Positions 37,701-44,889 are shown, numbered from the stretch's first letter. The stretch: 64,000 bases of DNA from Cupriavidus laharis (GCF_914271435.1 NZ_CAJZAI010000013.1:1-64000), one strand, 5' to 3'. Program-made: numbers and translations. The notes: a model not told the origin generated them from the sequence alone.

Positions 37701-38454
37701 CCGCTCTGGCGAGGCCGGCAGTGGCCGTCGCCTGCAGATATGGCGCATCCCCGCGGCAGGCAAGGCCGACGCCGCACCGCCGTGCCAGGTGCCGCTGCCC
37801 GACGATCTCGCCCGCGCCACCAATGCCGTGTTCCGCCCGGGCAGCAGCGAGCTGGCCGTCTCCGACGACGACCGGCTCAGCCTGTGGCGCATCGAAACCT
37901 CCGGCCCCGATTGCGCCAGCGCGCGGGCCACGCCGGTGCTCCAGTTCCAGGACCTGCCGCGGGGCCAGATCACGAGCCTGGCCTTCAGCCACCAGGGCGA
38001 TGCGCTGGTCGCGGGCAACTACCTCGGCAAGGTATTCCGGTTGGCGCTTGGGCAGGCGCCGTCGGACCCCGCCCGGACAGCGGGTGCGCCCGTACTCCTC
38101 AAGCAGGACGCGTCCGGCGTCATCACCTCGCTTGCCGTGCCGGACGCACCGTTCGTCGTGGCAGGCGACGACCACGGCAACCTGTTCCTGCTCGACAGCC
38201 ATGCCGACCGTCCGCTCCCGATTCCCCAGGCGCTGTACCACGATCCGCGCCAGCCCGTCGCCCAGCTTTCCGTCAGCGACGACGGACGCTGGCTCTATGC
38301 CGCCGGCACTGAAGTCGCCGCCGTGTGGGATCTCGACCTCGACGCGTGGCGCCGGCAAGCCTGCGCGATCGTCGGGGGCGGCTTCACGGCGCGGCAGAAG
38401 GCCGATTACTTCAAGGCCGACACGCCGCAGCCGGATGCGTGCGAGACGCGCTGA
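34747..38454 (+). CDS. nSTAND-type NTPase with transmembrane helix and WD40-like repeats
   Basis: A 1235-residue protein starting at ATG 34747, one nt after the upstream stop. The N-terminal STAND NTPase (about 15-430) has a PTPLDETDPIFGRDAEIEEL entry, Walker A SPSGAGKTSLIEAG (K51) and Walker B MIVLDQFEEIF (D131). One hydrophobic helix follows near 455-477 (ILGYALGLVTLFFLIGFVLS), preceded by an Arg-rich stretch, then about 700 residues of WD40-like repeats with blades ending in VALWSI, VVMWDLA, ARLWRL, IDVWRA and VIKWQL. Such proteins act as switchable sensors that drive effectors. No effector domain is fused, so the neighbours probably serve that role. Confidence 0.88.
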   Translation: MAHASPGPYIGPTPLDETDPIFGRDAEIEELRDRLIADRIVLLYSPSGAGKTSLIEAGLRPRLADRFDVLPTARVSAPYGGANRYVTSVLHCWATRTGVKPRADDTLLSCLSRLQNQATGARPRRLMIVLDQFEEIFTLDNDDTAQKREFFTQLGDVLEHGASPVWALVSMREEYFSWLDAYRDLVPTRLTNTMRIDLLTREQALQALIGPAAAVGVDFREDAAQRLVHDLAQIRTRNANGQAVMREGRFVEPVQLQVVGLSLWRQCFGDAGTPPAGAAITLDQVQQLDTGAALASYCNLALDAAAPTRARQRVVREWIESRLITAANMRAQATLDAGVRASPTAAELGVLQQYHLVRAQSRQDAQWYELTHDRLTEPLRASNAQWRAQYLPHWKQLARAWALSGENPGVFGKLTSTEELDDTLLEPEDMHSEAENRFLAAYRRNRESRARARKWRILGYALGLVTLFFLIGFVLSAWQLRSTKQDLARQNALFSLLNSRPAPDAALLAAVEGTRGQHGHDRPGNAFDFRRPLLGTLHRARHIEAYLARADGRMTEVQADATHRVTARLEAGRWTVEITELAPGGRSARLDETQLRNQHPQGVRAFALAGAGTLATGGQDGSVALWSIAQPGRATRLALPRGARPESGWGPVSALASDGRRLVAGFEGGRVVMWDLARAGGNWQQPVATGRAHAMRVTGLALFDNGRQLATVSRDGKARLWRLPENSAPGPALLAGPAQELPSPPGNADWFSGYHSVAVSPDSSLVVAGTRGGRIDVWRAADGGRWPRPLSGHDDAVARLVFTNARQLLSGGWDGRVIKWQLDPEGMQVVRHELIDLPAQITGLAPGGHQQLLASTEQGELLQMRVDTPRNPVARIVARKQDGAPPQLLALGGSSPSQAAASDSQGLTMLQAEGAQPAVRRLPGQFQAPVAALAWARGAQRLALADAGGNVWIVGTDGTGRLLPEARAGTQARLALSAGADLLAIRSGEAGSGRRLQIWRIPAAGKADAAPPCQVPLPDDLARATNAVFRPGSSELAVSDDDRLSLWRIETSGPDCASARATPVLQFQDLPRGQITSLAFSHQGDALVAGNYLGKVFRLALGQAPSDPARTAGAPVLLKQDASGVITSLAVPDAPFVVAGDDHGNLFLLDSHADRPLPIPQALYHDPRQPVAQLSVSDDGRWLYAAGTEVAAVWDLDLDAWRRQACAIVGGGFTARQKADYFKADTPQPDACETR

Positions 38455-38482
38455 TCCCAGTGCATGCAAGAGGAGGCCCGCC

Positions 38483-39829
38483 ATGCCAATCCAGACCATC
38501 GCCGCCACCGGCACCACATACGCCCTGATCGCGCTGGACACCGACGGCAGCGAGCGTAACGACGACCCAGATGCCGCTGGCGGCCAGCCCGGCCGCTTGT
38601 CCGACCGCCTGCTGGCGCAGTGGCGCGGCGGCCCCGCGCCAACGGACATCTTCCTGTGGAGCCACGGCTGGCAAGGCGACATCCCGGCCGCACGCAGCCA
38701 GTATGACCGCTGGATCGGCGCATTCAGCGCCTGCGCCGTGGATGAGCAGGAAATGCGCGCACTGCGGCCCGGCCTTGCGCTGGCCCATATCGGCGTGCAC
38801 TGGCCAAGCCTGCCTTGGGGCGACGAGGAACTGGGCGATACCGCAAGCTTCGCCGCACCCGCGCACGCAGGCAAGGACGCGATGATCGACGCCTACGCGC
38901 AGCGCCTTGGCGACACGCCACAAATGCGCGAAGCGCTCGCTGTCATCGTCGAAGCCGCGCGCACCGGGGCCGATGCGGCGCGGCTGCCGCCCGAGGTGCG
39001 GCAAGCCTACCTGAAGCTCGACCAGGCGCTTGCGCTGGGCGCCGGTGGCGCGGATGGCGATGCCGGCGCCGACCGGCTGCCGTTCGACCCCGATGCCTCA
39101 TTCACCGAGGCCAGCCAGCTCAGCGCCGCATTCGGCGCGCCTTCGCTGGGCGGCATCCTCGCGCCACTGCGCCAGCTTTCGTTCTGGACCATGAAAAAGC
39201 GCGCACAGACGGTGGGCGAACAAGGCGTGCACGCCCTCGTCAATCGCCTGCTCGAAAGCCTGCCCGATGCCCGCGTGCACCTGATGGGCCACAGCTTCGG
39301 CTGCATCGTCATGTCGGCGGCTCTGGGCGGGCCCGGCGGCACCGCCGCGTTGCGCCGGCCGGTGGATTCGTGCGTGCTCGTGCAAGGTGCAATGTCGCTG
39401 TGGGCCTATGCCCCATCGATCCCGGTACGTCCGGACTCGGCAGGCTATTGCCATCGCCTGCTGCCGGACGGCAAGCTCCGCGGGCCGCTGGTCGTCACGC
39501 GCTCGCGGCACGACACCGCGGTGTGCGAGCTGTATCCGTGGGCCGCGGGCGTAGCGGGACAGGTTGCGTTCGAGGCAGCGCAGGCCTATCCCACGTTCGG
39601 CGCGATCGGCGCCTTCGGCATCCAGGGCGTGGGCACCGCAGCCGACACCGCCATGCTCGATATCGACGGGCGCTACGTCATGCCCGGCGGGCGCGTGCTG
39701 AATGTCGAGGCCAGCGACTATATCTGCCACAAGTCCGGCATCTCGGGCGCGCACAACGACATCAGCGGGCCGCAGGTCGCGCACCTGATCTGGCAGGCCG
39801 CGCAGGCAAGCGCCACGGAGGCACCATGA
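38483..39829 (+). CDS. Alpha/beta hydrolase with GHSFG nucleophile motif
   Basis: A 448-residue protein with an AGGAGG site ahead of ATG 38483. The nucleophile elbow is VHLMGHSFGCIVMSA with S271, and IFLWSHGWQGD (H61-G62-W63) fits the oxyanion-hole strand. Candidate acid and base residues are in VTRSRHDTAVC (D369 area) and the ASDYICHKSG or SGAHND region near the C-terminus. It may be a lipase, thioesterase or peptidase; the substrate is unknown. It follows the nSTAND gene by 28 bp and overlaps the next gene by 4 bp (ATGA). No signal peptide was seen. Confidence 0.8.
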   Translation: MPIQTIAATGTTYALIALDTDGSERNDDPDAAGGQPGRLSDRLLAQWRGGPAPTDIFLWSHGWQGDIPAARSQYDRWIGAFSACAVDEQEMRALRPGLALAHIGVHWPSLPWGDEELGDTASFAAPAHAGKDAMIDAYAQRLGDTPQMREALAVIVEAARTGADAARLPPEVRQAYLKLDQALALGAGGADGDAGADRLPFDPDASFTEASQLSAAFGAPSLGGILAPLRQLSFWTMKKRAQTVGEQGVHALVNRLLESLPDARVHLMGHSFGCIVMSAALGGPGGTAALRRPVDSCVLVQGAMSLWAYAPSIPVRPDSAGYCHRLLPDGKLRGPLVVTRSRHDTAVCELYPWAAGVAGQVAFEAAQAYPTFGAIGAFGIQGVGTAADTAMLDIDGRYVMPGGRVLNVEASDYICHKSGISGAHNDISGPQVAHLIWQAAQASATEAP

Positions 39830-41259
39830 GCGACAACGCCCTGCCCATTGCACTGGGCGTTTATGCCGACACCGGACAGCCGCTGCCGGACCTCGATGAA
39901 GCCGGCATCAATGCCTTCTGCACACGCGAACAGGCGGGCCGCCGCGCCCCGGAGCGCGCCGCGGAAAAGGCACGCCAGGTCGATACGTATGCGGTCATGG
40001 GCGATGTGGATGCCGACAATCTCGCGGAAGCCGGCTGGGGCTTGCTGTTTGCCGCGGACACCGATCCGGCGCCTTACCTCGAAGCCTTGTCACCGCTGAT
40101 CGAACGACGGCGCGCGGAAGCAGGCGACATCAAGATCTTCCACGGCACGGACGGATGCTTGCCCGGCGATACCGCCGCGACCTGGCTGGCGCGGCACAAG
40201 GTATCGCTGAATGTCGTCGACCCGGCGCTGGGCGTACCGTATTACCTGGCCCTGGTCGGCCCGCCCGGCAAGATCCCGTTCGCCTTCCAGTACACGCTGG
40301 ACCTTTATTGGGCAGTCGGCCGGATGGATTTTTCCGAGCTGGAAGACTATCGGCGCTATGCCGATAGCATCGTCGCCTACGAAAGCGCCCCGACGGTGCC
40401 GTCGCGCCGCAACGTCGCCCTCTTCGCCACCTGCCACGACTTCGACCGCGCTACGCAGATGCTGACACGCCAGCTTGCCACGCCGCTGACCATGGGCACG
40501 GAGCAGATCAAGCCGCTCGGCGAACGGCAAGGCTTTGCCATGCGGGCCTTGCTCGGCGATGCGGCGACCAAGGCTGCACTGTCCGGCCTGCTGCGCGGCG
40601 GCGGGCCGGACGGCGCGCCTGCCGTACTGCTGACCGGATCGCACGGCATGTGCCTGCGTGCCGACGACAACCGGATTGCCGAGATACAGGGCGCGCTCGT
40701 CTGCCAGGATTGGCCAGGCTATGGCGCCATCGACGCCAGCCACTGGTTTGCCGCCAGCGACATCCCCGCCGACGCGCAATGCCATGGCCTGATCCACTTC
40801 TGCTTTGCGTGCTTCGGCGCGGGCTCGCCCGAACTGGACAACTTCGGCGCGCCCGGCGGCGACAGCCACCGCATCGCCCCCTGCCCGTTCACAGCACGCT
40901 TGCCCCAGCGCCTGCTTGCCCATCCGCATGGCGGCGCACTGGCCGTCCTGGGCCACGTCGACCGGGCCTGGGCCTACAGCTTCCAATCCGAGCGCGCCGA
41001 TCCGCAAACCCAGGGCTTCCGCGACGTGATAGGCAGCCTGCTGCGCGGGCAGCGCGTGGGCCAGGCCACCGACCGCTTCAATATTCGCTGGGCAGCGCTC
41101 AGCACCGAACTGGCCGACGTGCTGCGCGATCGCAGTGCGGGAGCGGAGATCTCCGAGACGGAACTCGCGTTGCGATGGATCGCGCGGGACGATGCGCGCA
41201 ACTATGTGGTGCTGGGTGACCCGGCGGTGCGGTTGCGCGTGCGGGAGATGGAAGTGTAG
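39826..41259 (+). CDS. C25/caspase-like cysteine peptidase
   Basis: A 477-residue protein. Its catalytic core looks like the caspase clan as found in gingipain-type C25 peptidases: the His is in AVLLTGSHGMCL (H273) and the Cys in LIHFCFACFGAGSPELDN (C329). Before it lies DPALGVPYYLALVGPPGKIPFAFQ, similar to the C25 lead domain, and after it PQRLLAHPHGGALAVLGHVDRAW and LALRWIARDDARNYVVLGDP. No signal peptide, so it should act inside the cell. It is coupled by ATGA overlap to the alpha/beta hydrolase and ends the operon. It is a second caspase-fold protease in the same transcript. Confidence 0.82.
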   Translation: MSDNALPIALGVYADTGQPLPDLDEAGINAFCTREQAGRRAPERAAEKARQVDTYAVMGDVDADNLAEAGWGLLFAADTDPAPYLEALSPLIERRRAEAGDIKIFHGTDGCLPGDTAATWLARHKVSLNVVDPALGVPYYLALVGPPGKIPFAFQYTLDLYWAVGRMDFSELEDYRRYADSIVAYESAPTVPSRRNVALFATCHDFDRATQMLTRQLATPLTMGTEQIKPLGERQGFAMRALLGDAATKAALSGLLRGGGPDGAPAVLLTGSHGMCLRADDNRIAEIQGALVCQDWPGYGAIDASHWFAASDIPADAQCHGLIHFCFACFGAGSPELDNFGAPGGDSHRIAPCPFTARLPQRLLAHPHGGALAVLGHVDRAWAYSFQSERADPQTQGFRDVIGSLLRGQRVGQATDRFNIRWAALSTELADVLRDRSAGAEISETELALRWIARDDARNYVVLGDPAVRLRVREMEV

Positions 41260-41276
41260 TACGGTGAATGCGACGG

Positions 41277-41483
41277 CTAATCGTTGGCGTCGCCGGAGAT
41301 CTGATCGATCTCATGCTTCGCAACTGCATAGGCTGCATCGATCGCACTGTCTTCCGACACCGCGAGCGCGCCGGCGTTATGTCGATGCCCATGCCCACGG
41401 ATGACAAACGACCAGTCCCATTGCCCGCCTGGGGCCTTGATTGCCTGAATCGAGATTTCGCGGCTCTTGTATCGAAATTCCAT
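41277..41483 (-). CDS. Small protein of unknown function
   Basis: A 68-residue frame starting at ATG 41483 (MEFRYKSREISIQAI) with GGGAGA upstream. It has a strand-rich first half with aromatic residues (GGQWDWSFVIRGHGHRHNAG) and a helical end (AIDAAYAVAKHEIDQI). I do not recognise a family with certainty; the layout recalls small KGG/DUF-type proteins of accessory regions. It converges on the peptidase gene (17 bp apart) and is divergent from the DUF1643 gene. Confidence 0.55.
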   Translation of the reverse strand: MEFRYKSREISIQAIKAPGGQWDWSFVIRGHGHRHNAGALAVSEDSAIDAAYAVAKHEIDQISGDAND

Positions 41484-41514
41484 AGCGGTCTCCCGGTGCC
41501 CAACCCATCGTAGC

Positions 41515-42060
41515 ATGAAGATCCTGACCACTCAGACCGCCGCTGGCGATTCCGGCGTCCTGCTCTCGGACTGCGGGCAGTATCGTTATCGGCTCTGGCG
41601 TGAATGGGATCGCAGCCGGCCGGGGCTTGGGTTCATCATGCTGAATCCGTCGACGGCTGACCATCTGGTCTGCGATCCGACGATCACGCGCTGCCTGCAA
41701 CGTGCTCGGATGGCTCGATACGGCAGGCTGGAGGTCGTGAATCTGTTTGCACTGCGCTCAACAAACCCGGATGTGTTGTTGAAGCATCCTGCCCCGCTTG
41801 AGGATCGACCGGATCGCAATGATGAAGCCATCATGGATGCCATCGAATGCTGCGCGATGATGATTTGCGCATGGGGCGCGCATAAGGCGGCTCCGGCACG
41901 AGCCGGGGAAGTCTTGCGGAGAATCCGGATGCGTGGCTTTGGCGCGCTGCTCTATCACCTCGGGGTGAACCGGAATGGGAGCCCCAGGCATCCGCTCTAT
42001 GTCGCCGCAACGATTCTCCCGCAGCCTCTTGCAACGACAGCAGTGCCGCACGTTGCGTGA
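41515..42060 (+). CDS. DUF1643 domain protein
   Basis: A 181-residue protein of the DUF1643 family, of unknown function and common in accessory DNA and phages. The hallmarks YRYRLWREWDRSRPGLGFI, MLNPSTADHLVCDPTITRC, RARMARYGRLEVVNLFALR and GVNRNGSPRHPLYV are complete. The start at 41515 lies just before MKILTTQTAAGDSG. Confidence 0.9.
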   Translation: MKILTTQTAAGDSGVLLSDCGQYRYRLWREWDRSRPGLGFIMLNPSTADHLVCDPTITRCLQRARMARYGRLEVVNLFALRSTNPDVLLKHPAPLEDRPDRNDEAIMDAIECCAMMICAWGAHKAAPARAGEVLRRIRMRGFGALLYHLGVNRNGSPRHPLYVAATILPQPLATTAVPHVA

Positions 42061-42110
42061 ACGACCGTTCGGGATAGCGTCGCAAGCCTGGTGTCGCAAG
42101 AGATCGAAAC

Positions 42111-42386
42111 TCAGATCGCAGGCTCCGGCACCTTCGCTTTCTTGCCCAGGATGGCCATCAGGACCAGGCCGAGAGACGGGGTGAAGATCATCGAGAAGAT
42201 CAGCCAGACTGCGCCGGAGCGGCCCAACATGTGCGCCAGCAGGCCGACCGCGAAAGAGAAAAGGAACCAGAAGGCAATGGCAAACATGGTGGCAATGCAG
42301 ATAAGTTTGTTACGACACCAGTATGCGAAACCAGCCCGGAGTTGTTTGACCTCATGGGACAATTGCTTTGCATTCCGGGACACCAA
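42111..42386 (-). CDS. Small membrane protein of unknown function
   Basis: A frame of up to 91 residues with two hydrophobic segments (LICIATMFAIAFWFLFSFAVG and VWLIFSMIFTPSLGLVLMAIL) joined by a short GRSG loop, and a charged tail KKAKVPEPAI. The only starts near the 5' end are TTG (42386) and GTG (42383), so the true start is uncertain. No family is recognised. Confidence 0.4.
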   Translation of the reverse strand: MVSRNAKQLSHEVKQLRAGFAYWCRNKLICIATMFAIAFWFLFSFAVGLLAHMLGRSGAVWLIFSMIFTPSLGLVLMAILGKKAKVPEPAI

Positions 42387-42578
42387 GGGTTAGGCCTGAG
42401 CCGATGGATTGGCGCCTGCCGCACATTGACGAAAGGTAAGGCAAAGAATCGCTGCACTTCTCATGGCGCCTGCCTCCGTCACCATGCTCTGCGTGGGCGT
42501 CCCGTTTGTCGGACAACGACCGATACCAGCACGGCACGCCCAAGCCGACACTGTCTCCATGGACTCCAGGAGATGGCC

Positions 42579-42803
42579 ATGGCCAGCAAGAACATCCACG
42601 TTGTGCCTACCTACAATGGCTGGGCCGTTCAACTCGAAGGGGGATCCGGAAGCGAGCAGCGTTTCACCTGTCAGCAACACGCCATCGCCACCGGCACCGA
42701 GAAGGCAAGACGGGCAAAGGTTGAGCTGCTGATCCATGGCCGGGACGGACAGATCCATGAGAGGAACTCGTTTGACCCGGAAGCGCCCGTCATCAAGAAG
42801 TGA
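42579..42803 (+). CDS. DUF2188 domain protein
   Basis: A 74-residue protein that matches DUF2188: NIHVVPTYNGWAVQLEGGSG at the N-terminus and VELLIHGRDGQIHERNSF at the C-terminus. ATG at 42579 is preferred over the ATG two codons earlier, as AGGAG lies at the right distance. Function unknown; these small proteins are frequent in proteobacterial accessory regions. Confidence 0.85.
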   Translation: MASKNIHVVPTYNGWAVQLEGGSGSEQRFTCQQHAIATGTEKARRAKVELLIHGRDGQIHERNSFDPEAPVIKK

Positions 42804-43057
42804 CGACGGCGCCCGTTCAGGCGGCGAGCCTTAGGGAAGCCGGATAGTCAGCGCGACGCCTGATACAGCGGCTGGCGAACATATCCAGGCGCCTGCCGCC
42901 GGACTTGATCCGCCAGGTCAACCTACAATTTCCACCAGATGGGTACTGCATCTCGCGGGTCATGGCTGTCCGATGCCCCGCACGCAGGCCGACGAATGCC
43001 TCCCGGAGTACTACCTCGGGATCCTCTACCCGCTCTCGTCTGTCGATGGTGATCGCT

Positions 43058-43420
43058 ATGAAGAAGCTGGTATTGATCACGGCGCTGGCCGCCGCCACAG
43101 CAGCCGGTGCGGAGGATGCCTATGTCTATCCATTTGACGATATGAGGGTCGGGGAGACAGTGCGGAACCCGTTCCCGACGGTGCTCTACCTGCACAAGAA
43201 GTGCGACCTGCCGCTGAGCGGCGCCGATCACATGCGCTTCTATGCGTCATATCACGGTGTCTGGGACACAGGTTGCTGGGTGAAAAACCTCCACGGCGAG
43301 GCGGTCATTGTCGTGCCGAGGATGCCTACCAAGACGATTTCGCTCGACGCACTCGCGCGCGCGGATGTCCAGAAGGATGGCACCATGACCATCAAGGCAT
43401 TGCCTGCGCACGGCCGCTAG
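43058..43420 (+). CDS. Small secreted protein of unknown function
   Basis: A 120-residue protein with a signal peptide (MKKLVLITALAAATAAGAE, cut near AGA-ED). The mature part has two cysteines (KKCDLPL and DTGCWVKN) and ends in TMTIKALPAHGR. No family recognised; probably periplasmic. The ribosome site is weak, and an ATG four codons upstream is an alternative start. Confidence 0.6.
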   Translation: MKKLVLITALAAATAAGAEDAYVYPFDDMRVGETVRNPFPTVLYLHKKCDLPLSGADHMRFYASYHGVWDTGCWVKNLHGEAVIVVPRMPTKTISLDALARADVQKDGTMTIKALPAHGR

Positions 43421-43606
43421 TGCCCTGAGACTAACCGGATAGACGAGGAAGACGACCGTATTACCGACGCGACCGGCCGCGCCGATAGCCAAATGGCGGT
43501 GAAGATTTATGACCGCCGCTGACAGCGGAAAGTGAAGGCGGCTCGCCGATTTTCTTCCAAAAATCGGAACCCATCTTCCAAGAGTCGTAACAAGAGGCCC
43601 CAAAGC

Positions 43607-43636
43607 AAAACAGCCGCTTATTTAAGCGGCTGTTTT
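43607..43636 (-). terminator. Rho-independent terminator after tRNA-His
   Basis: AAAACAGCCGCTTA pairs perfectly with TAAGCGGCTGTTTT around a 2-nt loop, and on the minus strand the T-run is followed by GCTTTG. It starts 12 bp beyond the tRNA 3' end. Confidence 0.75.
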
Positions 43637-43648
43637 ACAAAGGAATTT

Positions 43649-43725
43649 TGGGGTGGCTGATGGGACTCGAACCCACGACGACAGGAATCACAATCCTGGA
43701 CTCTACCAACTGAGCTACAGCCACC
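43649..43725 (-). tRNA. tRNA-His(GTG)
   Basis: The minus strand reads GGTGGCTGTAGCTCAGTTGG at the 5' end and has the anticodon loop TTGTGAT (GTG, His) in a CAGGA/TCCTG stem. The T-arm is GTGGGTTCGAGTCCCAT, and the acceptor ends AGCCACC with CCA encoded. The extra 5' G typical of tRNA-His is included. Confidence 0.96.
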
Positions 43726-43827
43726 GTAGAGGTCATCAGCGAAGCGCTGATCGACGAAAAACAAGATTATACAAACAACTTTCCGACATGGCTAGTATCC
43801 CGCACAAATTTTTTCGAGGTCCCGGCA

Positions 43828-44118
43828 TCATGCCTTTCGAGGAGACCACTTGGCCTCCAGCAGCACCGCCTGCTTGATGGCCTCGATGGTCTCTGCCTCG
43901 GAGTCGTACTGGCCCAGCAGCCGGCGCGACTTGCCGTTGAGCACGTCTTCCTGAAGCGCCCTGCCCGCTGCCTCGGTGGTGCCAGCGTGCCAGCAATAGC
44001 GGGCGGTCCATTTGCCGTCCTGCAGGCGCTCCGCCACCCATATCAACCGGAAGTCCTCGAACACAACGCCGAACGGCGCCTGATCATCCACCACAACCAC
44101 CTCATTCCAGCGATTCAT
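43828..44118 (-). CDS. Protein of unknown function
   Basis: A 96-residue frame starting MNRWNEVVVVDDQAPFG, with aromatic/charged stretches (FRLIWVAERLQDGKWTARYCW) and a helical C-terminus (EAETIEAIKQAVLLEAKW). The frame remains open further upstream to 44286, so the start is uncertain. The ribosome site is weak for ATG 44118. No family recognised. Confidence 0.5.
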   Translation of the reverse strand: MNRWNEVVVVDDQAPFGVVFEDFRLIWVAERLQDGKWTARYCWHAGTTEAAGRALQEDVLNGKSRRLLGQYDSEAETIEAIKQAVLLEAKWSPRKA

Positions 44119-44313
44119 CGGACGAAAGCACGGCGGTGCCGCGCCGCGGATGATCGTATCACGGTCACAGGCTTGCCTGACCGCGCAACGAAATGCAGTC
44201 GGGCCTGCATGAGACCAGTATTCGATCTCGGCTCCGGATAACACAAGCGGAACGTCACGGAACTCGTGGGCCTGCCCTCCTGCCAAACTGCCGTAACAAC
44301 AAGGAGTTCAGTT

Positions 44314-44451
44314 GTGAGACAGTTATCAAGGATGGCAATGGCAGCCCTGATGGGCCTTGCGCTGCTAGGATGCGCTGGCGTGTCAGGCGGCGACTCGGGA
44401 ATTACCACCTACGGCACGGTGGATGTCGGTATCAGCCATACCAGCAAATAG
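44314..44451 (+). CDS. Small lipoprotein
   Basis: A 45-residue predicted lipoprotein. GTG at 44314 follows AAGGAG by 7 nt. The signal peptide (RMAMAALMGLALLGC) ends in lipobox LLGC, leaving a 25-residue mature peptide (AGVSGGDSGITTYGTVDVG...). Short entericidin-like or toxin-like lipoproteins look like this, but no family is recognised. Confidence 0.6.
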   Translation: MRQLSRMAMAALMGLALLGCAGVSGGDSGITTYGTVDVGISHTSK

Positions 44452-44514
44452 TGCCGCAGCGAGGAACTTTATCGTCACAGTTCCATCCAACGTGCTTGCC
44501 CGGCACGCTCGATC

Positions 44515-44543
44515 AAAAAAAAGAGCCCGCAGCGCGGACTCTT
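44515..44543 (-). terminator. Rho-independent terminator on the minus strand
   Basis: AAGAGTCCGC and GCGGGCTCTT (one mismatch) form the stem, and a run of eight T follows on the minus strand. No protein gene on that strand ends close by, so it may end a small RNA starting near 44630. Confidence 0.65.
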
Positions 44544-44641
44544 AACTTTAGCGATCTCAAATGCCCTGAAGGCATTTGTACTGTAACTGGCAGTCAGGAC
44601 TGGCGCCATTCGGGTAAACCGAAAGTCGCAGTCGTGCAACT

Positions 44642-44668
44642 AAAAAAAGCAGCCCGCAAAGCGGGCTG
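44642..44668 (-). terminator. Rho-independent terminator downstream of dusA / candidate RNA
   Basis: CAGCCCGC-TTT-GCGGGCTG on the minus strand, followed by seven T after GC. Confidence 0.75.
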
Positions 44669-44822
44669 AATAATCAGTTGAAGAAAGCCCTGTATTCGAG
44701 GGCAGGCACAGTGTAAGAAAGTGCCTGCCTTCGGCGAATTAGGGGAATCCCTTTCCTGGTGCGGGTTTCCGGGCGATGGTTCGCAACATGTGCGGCACGC
44801 GCTACCCCTATTGCCCGCAGGC
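44642..44822 (-). ncRNA. Candidate structured RNA downstream of dusA
   Basis: On the minus strand this stretch is rich in complementary segments: GCCTGC (44817-44822) can pair with GCAGGC (44723-44728), TAGGGG (44805-44810) with CCCCTA (44740-44745), and the same GGCAGGCAC can instead pair with GTGCCTGCC (44701-44709). It ends in an intrinsic terminator. A long rod with bulges recalls 6S RNA, but I could not match known conserved bases. It could also be an unusual dusA 3' region. Confidence 0.3.
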
Positions 44823-44889
44823 ATAGATTCGCGATTCGGAATTAGAGCGTTTACTCCGCGATTTTCCTGGCGCCGCCCACGGTAATCGC

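Larger units (their letters stand above)
44452..44889. other. 438-bp gap with several hairpins and no protein gene
   Basis: It lies between the small lipoprotein gene and dusA. It contains two minus-strand intrinsic terminators (44515-44543 and 44642-44668), an 8-bp hairpin CAAATGCC/GGCATTTG (44558-44578), and a 9-bp hairpin GGCAGGCAC/GTGCCTGCC (44701-44729). Reading frames here lack start signals and family features. Confidence 0.6.

Noticed and set aside
38815..41259. Alternative upstream reading that would fuse an 814-residue protein ending in the C25-like peptidase
   Set aside because: The extra N-terminal part is out-of-frame translation of the alpha/beta hydrolase gene, Arg-rich with no domain. 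ATG 39826 in an ATGA overlap is the natural start.
42817..43098. 93-residue minus-strand frame next to the secreted-protein gene
   Set aside because: It overlaps the 5' part of a better-supported signal-peptide gene on the plus strand, and has no ribosome site or domain.
43649..43725. tRNA-His as an integration site for a genomic island
   Set aside because: I looked for a second copy of the tRNA 3' end and for an integrase gene within the window and found neither.
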